Source of the DNA: Candidatus Omnitrophota bacterium
GTDB taxonomy: Bacteria > Hinthialibacterota > Hinthialibacteria > JAKQFZ01
Assembly (NCBI GenBank): GCA_029558215.1
Contig: JAKQFZ010000795.1
Coordinates: 1-11,754 of the forward strand
Direction of reading: 5' to 3'
DNA: 11,754 nt
The position numbers and the translations under genes are program-made. The notes beneath the pieces were generated by a model. It saw only the letters and a list, made by a program, of their open reading frames with translations. It did not search any database and was not told the DNA's origin. Shown here piece by piece: positions 5,906 to 11,754 of this stretch (its first letter is position 1; every line of letters starts with the position of its first letter).

Positions 5906-8900
5906 AAAGTCTCGTCGCTCTGTCGGTTCATAACATCCCGTTTGTGAATGTGCTGATGTGCGTCATTCTCATTGGCGGGTTTGGTGCTTCGGCGTTTTTG
6001 GTGCGCGAGATGTTTCCCGCTTTCTCTGCCGACATGATCCAGGTGACTGTTCTCTATCTCGGTGCCGATCCTGAGGATGTGGAAGAGGGCATCTGTCGCA
6101 AACTCGAAGAAGCCATCGAGGGAATCGAAAACGCCAAAAAGTACTCCACGACCGCTTCCGAAGGTGTTGGCAGTGCAATGGTGGAAATCCAGGAAGGTGC
6201 CGATATTCAAACGGTCAAGGATGAGGTCAGTGAGAAGGTAAACGCGATCACAACATTCCCCACTGACGCCGAGAGACCCATTGTCACTGAGCTCAAACTG
6301 CGGCGTCCGGTGCTTCAAATCGCCTTGGCAGGCAACTTGACAGAGCGCCAGATCAAGGAACTCGCCGAAGACATCAAGAAAGATATCGAAACCCTGCCTC
6401 ACATATCGCAGGTCAGCGTGGGTGGCACCAGGGACTACGAGATCGCCGTGGAAGTCTCCGAGGAAAGACTCCGTGAGTATGGGCTGACGTTTGGAGACGT
6501 CAGTCGGGCAATTCGACGTGGCTCAATGAATCTTCCCGGTGGAACGGTTCGCGGAGAGAACGAAGAAATCAAGATTCGGACGCTGGGCAGGCGTTACACG
6601 GGTGAGGAGTTTGCGAGTCTGGTTGTTCTGTCGAAACCGGACGGAACGCTCATTCGTCTGGATCAGATCGCCAGCATTCGGGACGAGTTTGAGGAAGAGG
6701 GTGTCTACGGGACTTTCAATGGCAAACGGGCGGCGATCATCAGCGTCCTGAAAACGGAAGACGAAGACGCAATCGCTATCTCCAAAGAAGTCAAAGAATA
6801 CATCAGAAGGACGAAGGGGATTCTTCCCCCGACGGTGACGCTGACTCCGTGGGCTGACTATTCGATCTATGTTCAGCAGCGGCTGGAAATGTTGTTGCGC
6901 AACGGCCGAATGGGTCTGATTCTTGTGTTCATCATTCTCTGGATGTTTCTTGATATTCGGCTGAGTTTCTGGGTCACAATGGGAATCCCCATCTCCATTG
7001 CCGGTGCGTTAGGTTTGATGGCTCTCTCGGGTATGACACTGAATATGATGACGCTCTTTGCGCTCATCATGATCATTGGAATCATCGTGGACGATGCCAT
7101 TGTGGTTGGGGAATCCATCTACATTAAGCGTCGCCAGGGACTCTCACCCATTCAAGCCTCGCTGGAGGGCGTTGCCGAGGTAGCCTGGCCGATCACCGCC
7201 GCGGTAACCACAACACTCTGTGCCTTTCTTCCCCTGATGTTTGTGGGTGGAGTGATGGGAAAGTTTATCAAGATGCTTCCGCAGGTAGTCATCTGGGCAC
7301 TGAGTGTCTCCCTGTTCGAGAGTCTTTTTCTGTTGCCGGCACACTTAAGTCACCTTCCCGATATGAACCGACCCGAGTCAGAACTCTCTCCCTTGGCGAG
7401 AAGATCCTTTCGGATCAGAAGACGCGTCGGTACGTTGCTGGAGTGGTTCACCAAGCGAATCTACGCACCGGCGATCACGCTCGCCTCAAAATTCCGTTAC
7501 GTGACAATCGCTCTCGCCATTGCATTGCTGCTCTTGACGTTTGGCATGATTGCAGGTGGTTTCATCAAGTACACGGTCTTTCCCAAGATGGATTCGGATA
7601 CCATGACCGCCCGTGTTGAGTTTCCCGACGGGACTCCGCTGCAAGTCACCCGGCAGGCAGTGGAGAGGATCGAAGCGGCCTTGATGAAACTGGATCGGGA
7701 CTTTCAGAAAGAGACGGGGCAACCTCTGGTGCTTTCTCGATATGCCATCGCGGGTTCCTTCACTGGTGCCGAGGGTTTTTCGGGAAGCCATCTGGGCGAG
7801 GTCAGCGTCGAGATGCTTGAGAGCAAGTACCGCAAATGGCACTACAGAGATATCGTCGCCGTTTGGGAGAAGGAAGTCGGAGCGATCGTCGGAGCGCTCT
7901 CCAATACATATCAGGGACTGCAGGCGGGACCCGGTGGCAAGGATATCGAAATCTGGCTCACTGGAGACCGCATCGAGGATTTGCTCGCGGCATCCTCGGA
8001 GATCGAAAGAAATCTTCGGGAGACGGCAGGCGTATTCGAAATCGAAAACGACTTCAGACCCGGCAAGCGGGAACTGCGAGCGCGACTGAAGCCGGGTGCC
8101 GAGGTTCTTGGCATCACCACAGACATGCTTGCCGAACAACTTCGCTCGGGCTACTACGGATCCGAGGCAGTGCGGATTCAGCGGGGCAGAGATGACATTC
8201 GTGTGAAGGTGCGCTATCCGCTCGCTGAAAGACGCTCTTTGGGTGACGTCGAGAAGATAAGGATCCGAACCGCTACGGGACAGGAAGTTCCCTTGATGGC
8301 AGTGGCGGACGTCTCTCTCGAAGTGGGCTACACGCGCATCCAGAGACAGAATGGTAAGCGACGGGTGATCGTCACTGCCGAAACGCGCCCTCCCGCAAAT
8401 GCCAACGAAATCATGGACTTTCTCCAGCACAGTCTCCTTCCGGCATTGACTGCACGGTATCCCGGAGTGCGGTATTCTGCCGAAGGTTCTCGACAAACCA
8501 CTCGAGAGGCGTTGGGATCACTCAAATACGGTTTCCCTGTAGCCATACTCGGGATATTCCTGATCCTCGCGACGGAATTTCGATCGTATTTCCAACCTAT
8601 TGTCATCATGGTGACCATTCCGTTCGGTCTGATCGGAGCAGCCTTCGGGCATCTTCTTCTGGGGTATGAGATCACCATGATGAGTATGTTTGGCATGGTG
8701 GCTCTCGCGGGAATCGTCGTCAATGACGCAATTGTGTTCATTGACTGTTTCAATGAGCGGTTGCGTCAGGGCTTGCCCTTTATCGAGGCGCTGCGCGAAG
8801 GCGGGATGCGGCGACTGCAGCCGATTCTTCTCACCACATCCACCACGGTTGCGGGCTTGGCGCCTCTCATCATGGAGAAGAGTTTTCAAGCACAGTTTCT

Positions 8901-9126
8901 CATCCCGATGGCGGTGTCAATAGCTTCGGGACTCATTTTTGCAACGCTCTTGACCCTGTTCTTCATCCCGTGTCTGCTGGTGGCGCTCAATGATCTCCGC
9001 CGCTTGTGGAGACTGCTCTGGACAGGAAGTATGCCGACGAGAGAGGCGGTCGAACCAGCGATTACACTGCGGGTGGAAGACCATGAACCTTTCGTGGAAT
9101 CTAAGGTGAGGGACTATGGAGTTTAG
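5902..9126 (+). CDS. RND efflux permease, inner-membrane subunit (ACR_tran family, 1074 aa)
   Basis: This is the proton-driven inner-membrane pump of the tripartite system. Length and layout match the family: TM1 at about 12-32, a first periplasmic porter loop to about 330, TM2-6 at about 335-480, TM7 at about 533-553, a second porter loop to about 870, TM8-12, and a soluble C-terminal tail of some 40 residues. TM4 carries the proton-relay aspartates D397 and D398 in GIIVDDAIVVGES. In TM10 the equivalent segment reads GIVVNDAIVFID, so the lysine essential in E. coli AcrB (K940) is replaced by N941, followed by D942. Such a K-less TM10 is found in other RND subfamilies, so the pump is probably active but not a close AcrB relative. 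The sequence lacks clear signs of a metal-specific HME pump, and a drug, lipid or organic-compound exporter is more likely. It overlaps both neighbouring genes. Confidence 0.95.
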   Translation: MKSLVALSVHNIPFVNVLMCVILIGGFGASAFLVREMFPAFSADMIQVTVLYLGADPEDVEEGICRKLEEAIEGIENAKKYSTTASEGVGSAMVEIQEGADIQTVKDEVSEKVNAITTFPTDAERPIVTELKLRRPVLQIALAGNLTERQIKELAEDIKKDIETLPHISQVSVGGTRDYEIAVEVSEERLREYGLTFGDVSRAIRRGSMNLPGGTVRGENEEIKIRTLGRRYTGEEFASLVVLSKPDGTLIRLDQIASIRDEFEEEGVYGTFNGKRAAIISVLKTEDEDAIAISKEVKEYIRRTKGILPPTVTLTPWADYSIYVQQRLEMLLRNGRMGLILVFIILWMFLDIRLSFWVTMGIPISIAGALGLMALSGMTLNMMTLFALIMIIGIIVDDAIVVGESIYIKRRQGLSPIQASLEGVAEVAWPITAAVTTTLCAFLPLMFVGGVMGKFIKMLPQVVIWALSVSLFESLFLLPAHLSHLPDMNRPESELSPLARRSFRIRRRVGTLLEWFTKRIYAPAITLASKFRYVTIALAIALLLLTFGMIAGGFIKYTVFPKMDSDTMTARVEFPDGTPLQVTRQAVERIEAALMKLDRDFQKETGQPLVLSRYAIAGSFTGAEGFSGSHLGEVSVEMLESKYRKWHYRDIVAVWEKEVGAIVGALSNTYQGLQAGPGGKDIEIWLTGDRIEDLLAASSEIERNLRETAGVFEIENDFRPGKRELRARLKPGAEVLGITTDMLAEQLRSGYYGSEAVRIQRGRDDIRVKVRYPLAERRSLGDVEKIRIRTATGQEVPLMAVADVSLEVGYTRIQRQNGKRRVIVTAETRPPANANEIMDFLQHSLLPALTARYPGVRYSAEGSRQTTREALGSLKYGFPVAILGIFLILATEFRSYFQPIVIMVTIPFGLIGAAFGHLLLGYEITMMSMFGMVALAGIVVNDAIVFIDCFNERLRQGLPFIEALREGGMRRLQPILLTTSTTVAGLAPLIMEKSFQAQFLIPMAVSIASGLIFATLLTLFFIPCLLVALNDLRRLWRLLWTGSMPTREAVEPAITLRVEDHEPFVESKVRDYGV

Positions 9127-10594
9127 GAGAGGAATTGCCAATCTGTTTAGAGTGACGGATGTGACACTCATCAGGCGAAAAGCGACACGAAGATCTGCAC
9201 GGCGTCCCATGTGGAGACTTGCTCCCGTCTTTCTGTGTGTTTGTTCTCTGTTGTCTTTCGGATGCGCCGTAGTGGGCACAGGCGTCTACGATGTCGCGAG
9301 CATGACGCTTTCCCCGTTGCCCGAATTATCGGAATCTCAGGAATTGATCCTTTCGGAAATCCTTACACTGGATCAGGCCAAGCAGATCGCTTTGGAGAAC
9401 AGCCCGACAGTCGAGCAGGCACTCGCGCGCATCAGCGCCGCAGAGGCCAGGATCATGGAAGCGCGTTCTGCCTATTTTCCGAAACTGGATGCCGAGGGAG
9501 CGGCCATCAGAACCCACCAATCACCCGATTGGCAGACGGTCGGTTCCGAACGCCGAACGCTTTATTCCAACGAACTCAGTGTCAGTTGGGTCTTGTTCGA
9601 CGGACTGGCTCGGCGTGCACGTCTTCAGTCTGCCCGATATGGGAAACTATCCAACCTGGCGGCTCGCGAAAACGTCTGCCGACTTCTGCTGCGCGGCGTG
9701 GTGGAATCGTACATGGGCGCGCAACTGGCAGACGCACGAATCCAGATCGCCTCTTCAGATGCCGAGTTCAACACGGTTCGACTGGATGAGTCCAAGAAGA
9801 AGGAACGTGCAGGAAGCGCTTCTCGAAGCGAAGTGCTGAACTTCGAGATTCGTGTCAATCAGGCTTTGAGCGATGTGGTGACTGCTCGCGTGTCCAGAGA
9901 ACTGGCGCTTGCTACGCTGGCTGATCTTCTCGGAGTGCCCGCCACGGGTTTCTGTGAAGTGGTACGGCTCGAACCGCTTCCTTCGGAGAGCAGCGCCGTC
10001 CCACCAATCAGCATTGAAGAAGAAGTCGAACAGGCGCTTCAGAATCGGCCTGACCTTCTCGTTCAGCGATCGGCATTGGAGCAGTCCCGGCTCGATGTCA
10101 AAGCATCCCGTGCGGAGTTTCTGCCAAAAGTTGTGCTTCAAGGCAGCACCGGACATCAAAGCATCGAAGACTTCAGCACGTCCGAAGAAGACCGCGCCAC
10201 CAGCTACGGAGTCTTCGCGCAGTGGAATCTCTTCTCAGGGGGAGCACGACTGGCTCGACTTCGTGCCACTCAGGCACGAACGAAGGAACAGGAGCAGTTG
10301 GTCGAGGAAATGACCTTGGGAATTGTCGCAGAAACAAGGCAGGTATGTTCCCAGATTCTTGCCGCATCCGAACAGGTCGCGTTGACCAGGCACAGCCTCG
10401 ATCTGACGGAGGCAACTCGAAACCTGGTCGAGAAGGAATGGCAGGCGGGACAGGCGTCTCTGACGAGACTCAACGAAGCACAAAGTGATCTCATCCGCGC
10501 CCAGAGCCGCTTCGCGCTTACCCTCATCCAACAGCGTCAGGCACTGGAAAACCTTCGTGTTGTGACAGCCAAAGACACTTCACGGGATTGGTAG
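9116..10594 (+). CDS. TolC-family outer-membrane efflux channel (OEP, 492 aa)
   Basis: This is the outer-membrane channel of the tripartite pump. Two OEP repeats are visible. The first begins at about residue 83 (LTLDQAKQIALENSPTVEQA, then ARSAYFPKLD) and the second at about residue 300 (EEVEQALQNRPDLL, then ASRAEFLPKVVL). Both are the helix-strand units that build the alpha/beta barrel. A hydrophobic segment at residues about 35-48 ends in LSFGC (C50). This may be a signal peptide with a weak, non-canonical lipobox, so acylation at C50 is possible but unproven. The preceding 33 residues are unusually long and Arg-rich for an n-region. The start at 9116 has a strong ribosome binding site (AGGTGAGG just upstream) and overlaps the permease gene by 11 nt. 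The alternative M32 (9209) would give a normal signal peptide but has no Shine-Dalgarno sequence. Confidence 0.93.
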   Translation: MEFRRGIANLFRVTDVTLIRRKATRRSARRPMWRLAPVFLCVCSLLSFGCAVVGTGVYDVASMTLSPLPELSESQELILSEILTLDQAKQIALENSPTVEQALARISAAEARIMEARSAYFPKLDAEGAAIRTHQSPDWQTVGSERRTLYSNELSVSWVLFDGLARRARLQSARYGKLSNLAARENVCRLLLRGVVESYMGAQLADARIQIASSDAEFNTVRLDESKKKERAGSASRSEVLNFEIRVNQALSDVVTARVSRELALATLADLLGVPATGFCEVVRLEPLPSESSAVPPISIEEEVEQALQNRPDLLVQRSALEQSRLDVKASRAEFLPKVVLQGSTGHQSIEDFSTSEEDRATSYGVFAQWNLFSGGARLARLRATQARTKEQEQLVEEMTLGIVAETRQVCSQILAASEQVALTRHSLDLTEATRNLVEKEWQAGQASLTRLNEAQSDLIRAQSRFALTLIQQRQALENLRVVTAKDTSRDW

Positions 10595-10694
10595 AAGGTC
10601 TCCAGCACCTATTCCCAAAAACGTCTTGAGACAGTCTTCTCATTGAGGGCTGCTCTGGGATCGCCGCGCGTCTGCTTGGGAATCTGGTTGTGGC

Positions 10695-10711
10695 GCAGGC
10701 ATCTTGCCTGC
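10695..10711. repeat. Perfect hairpin with GCATCTTGC core
   Basis: GCAGGCA-TCT-TGCCTGC is a perfect 7-bp inverted repeat with a TCT loop. The inner GCATCTTGC core is shared with the next hairpin at 10721-10739, but the outer stem bases differ and remain complementary. No T-run follows on either strand, so it is not a classic terminator. It looks like a member of a dispersed short palindromic family. Confidence 0.7.
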
Positions 10712-10712
10712 A

Positions 10713-10770
10713 CAAAGGAGCGGGAGCATCTTGCTCCCGACGAAATCCGTGTGGGCGAGACGCTCCAGCT
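10713..10770 (+). repeat. 58-nt dispersed repeat, copy 1, with GCATCTTGC-core hairpin
   Basis: This segment matches 11696-11754 with, by my alignment, one substitution and one single-base indel. It contains the perfect hairpin CGGGAGCA-TCT-TGCTCCCG (10721-10739). An alternative outer pairing of GGAGCG (10717-10722) with CGCTCC (10761-10766) is also possible. Small reading frames across it are artefacts of the repeat. Confidence 0.8.
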
Positions 10771-10847
10771 CGTGAAGAATTTGACCGTGTGCCTCAAATA
10801 TGAGAGACTTGACATCATGGTGAGTTCATGGATTCAAGATGAATCAG

Positions 10848-10882
10848 CAGCCCTCAGAACCGCTTCGCGAACCTGAGGGCTG
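10848..10882. repeat. 10-bp perfect inverted repeat
   Basis: CAGCCCTCAG (10848-10857) pairs perfectly with CTGAGGGCTG (10873-10882) around a 15-nt loop that itself contains the palindrome TTCGCGAA (10864-10871). The stem is GC-rich, but neither strand has a following T-run. It abuts the tandem repeat block on its right. Confidence 0.7.
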
Positions 10883-10973
10883 GCACCCGGAGAGGTCAGT
10901 CGGAGCATGAGAAGAGAGAGGGCACCCGGCACACAGAGAAGTCAGTCGGAGCATGAGAAGAGAGGGCACCCGG
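10882..10973. repeat. Interleaved tandem repeats (GGCACCCGG boxes and a 24-nt unit)
   Basis: GGCACCCGG occurs three times (10882-10890, 10921-10929, 10965-10973). Between the boxes is an identical 24-nt stretch beginning GTCAGTCGGAGC (10895-10918 and 10941-10964, 46 nt apart). The spacing differs between units, so this is a degenerate tandem duplication. Unit number and spacing do not fit a CRISPR array. Confidence 0.75.
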
Positions 10974-11007
10974 CAGCCGAGCCGATTGGTAAGGAGGTTG
11001 CGAAGGG

Positions 11008-11556
11008 ATGCGAGTGAGGAAGCGGTGGTCGTTCGCAGTGGCCGGAGCAATGGCTGCAATTCTCATTGCGCTCCTTTGCTATTCAAGTTTTCCATTGCGT
11101 TGGAGTGGACATGATATCTACTATACAGCGATACAGATTGTTGATGTAGTGGGCCAGAACCCTATGCCTAGAATATCGTTAAGTGTTGTTGACAATAAGG
11201 AATGTTTGGAGATTGTAACACATTCTGATTGCAGAGGATACGTCTATTTGATGTACAAGACTCATACGTGGGGCACAGCATCGTTGTTTATCTGGCGAGA
11301 GAAGAGACAGGAATCGAAACCATTTCTGATTGCGGCTTCTGAAGAAGGTTATTCCAGTGAGTCTTTGCCCCTGGCTGGAAAGCGCGTCAAAGTGCCAATA
11401 GATTCACAAATATGGCATCGGTTACGCTCTGAGGATGTGATCGTGCTTGACGCGACAGCCGCCCAACTCGTGGGATGGGTTGAACCAGATGAGATGCTAC
11501 CAGATGTTTTCGGCGGTATGACACTCCGAGTCATCCCGTTGCGTCTTGACAATTGA
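11008..11556 (+). CDS. Membrane-anchored protein of unknown function (182 aa)
   Basis: I do not recognise this gene with confidence. The start is well supported: AAGGAGG at 10991-10997 lies 10 nt before the ATG. The N-terminus is basic (MRVRKRW) and followed by a hydrophobic segment at about residues 9-29, so the protein is probably anchored in the inner membrane with a roughly 150-residue domain outside. That domain is rich in predicted beta strands, with SLSVVDNKECLEIV, GYVYLMYKTHTWGTASLF, LPLAGKRVKVP, a late VIVLDATAAQ and a final MTLRVIPLRL. This pattern faintly recalls DUF4384-like domains, but the match is too weak to assign. Base composition differs from the neighbours: by hand count positions 11101-11280 are about 41% GC, against 55% for a 60-nt sample of the permease gene. 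Together with the flanking repeats, this suggests separate acquisition. Confidence 0.7.
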   Translation: MRVRKRWSFAVAGAMAAILIALLCYSSFPLRWSGHDIYYTAIQIVDVVGQNPMPRISLSVVDNKECLEIVTHSDCRGYVYLMYKTHTWGTASLFIWREKRQESKPFLIAASEEGYSSESLPLAGKRVKVPIDSQIWHRLRSEDVIVLDATAAQLVGWVEPDEMLPDVFGGMTLRVIPLRLDN

Positions 11557-11695
11557 TGTCGCGTAGATAACATCCTAACTGCTCCCATGGATGATGCCGA
11601 ATGCCTTCTCTTTCCCGTGTGGCAGTCGAGTCGCTACCATGGTATCTGCGCTGCTCATTGTGCGGGGTTCCGGACTCAGAAGGCCGCGATGAGGG

Positions 11696-11754
11696 CAAAG
11701 GAGCGGGAGCATCTTGCTCCCGACAAAATCCGTGTGGGGCGAGACGCTCCAGCT
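11696..11754 (+). repeat. 58-nt dispersed repeat, copy 2, running to the window edge
   Basis: This copy is in the same orientation as 10713-10770 and nearly identical to it, with A for G at 11725 and one extra G near 11740. It contains the same perfect hairpin (11704-11722). The repeat may continue past the window end. The 139 nt between the preceding stop codon and this copy show only a 10-bp palindrome, TACCATGGTA (11635-11644). Confidence 0.8.

Larger units (their letters stand above)
10595..11007. other. Repeat-rich intergenic region after the efflux operon
   Basis: These 413 nt hold no credible gene. From left to right they contain two adjacent GCATCTTGC-core hairpins (10695-10711 and 10721-10739), the rest of a 58-nt dispersed repeat, a 10-bp inverted repeat (10848-10882), and interleaved tandem repeats (10882-10973). 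They end with the ribosome binding site of the next gene. No hairpin is followed by a T-run, so there is no obvious intrinsic terminator for the efflux operon. A TTGACA at 10809-10814 has no good -10 partner. Confidence 0.7.

Noticed and set aside
7486..8496. Minus-strand reading frame of 336 aa opposite the RND permease
   Set aside because: It is long but entirely antisense to the permease, has no domain-like hydrophobic or motif pattern, and is an expected shadow of codon bias.
9173..9265. Twin-arginine (Tat) signal on the outer-membrane factor
   Set aside because: Arg pairs are present, but the S/T-RR-x-F-L-K pattern is absent and TolC-family proteins normally use the Sec route.
10524..10818. 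Two small minus-strand reading frames (10524-10715 and 10609-10818)
   Set aside because: They run across the repeat hairpins and the 3' end of the outer-membrane factor gene, lack ribosome binding sites, and have the peptide character expected of a translated palindromic repeat.
10809..10837. TTGACA-based promoter for the gene at 11008
   Set aside because: There is no acceptable -10 element at 16-18 nt spacing, and the distance to the gene would be about 170 nt.
10882..10973. Possible CRISPR array
   Set aside because: There are only two 24-nt identical units and three 9-nt boxes with unequal spacing, no constant-length unique spacers, and no cas genes in the window.

Overview
The window looks like a piece of chromosome from an uncultured, environmental Gram-negative bacterium of moderate GC content. 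The Gram-negative cell plan follows from a complete tripartite RND efflux operon that includes a TolC-type outer-membrane factor. The lineage cannot be fixed from sequence alone. A secreted protein alternating fibronectin III and flavodoxin/amidotransferase-like domains, a DegT-type aminotransferase in an operon with two Amidohydro_2 hydrolases, and intergenic palindromes with a GCATCTTGC core together suggest a planctomycete-, Lentisphaerae-, Hydrogenedentes- or Sumerlaeota-like organism (inference from memory of such genomes).

Layout from left to right. (1) Positions 2-1210, plus strand: the C-terminal part of a large repetitive extracellular protein, cut by the window edge. (2) Positions 1331-4315, minus strand: a compact three-gene operon read from right to left, consisting of a DegT/DnrJ/EryC1/StrS aminotransferase, then two different Amidohydro_2 TIM-barrel hydrolases. 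It ends at a hairpin plus U-tract at 1222-1249, between the convergent genes. (3) Positions 4316-4552: a divergent control region with candidate promoters in both directions and a perfect 10-bp tandem repeat just ahead of the efflux operon. (4) Positions 4553-10594, plus strand: membrane fusion protein, RND permease and outer-membrane factor, translationally coupled by overlaps of 4 and 11 nt. (5) Positions 10595-11754: a repeat-rich accessory stretch. It holds two GCATCTTGC hairpins, a 10-bp inverted repeat, interleaved tandem repeats, an AT-richer single-gene island encoding a membrane-anchored protein of unknown function (11008-11556), and a second near-identical copy of a roughly 58-nt repeat at the right edge.

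The three efflux genes should form one envelope-spanning pump. The aminotransferase and hydrolases probably act in one small-molecule pathway, perhaps amino-sugar or amino-cyclitol metabolism, but the substrate cannot be read from the sequence. I found no CRISPR array, tRNA, rRNA, transposase or recognised defence system. The least explained part is the repeat-flanked island at the right end.
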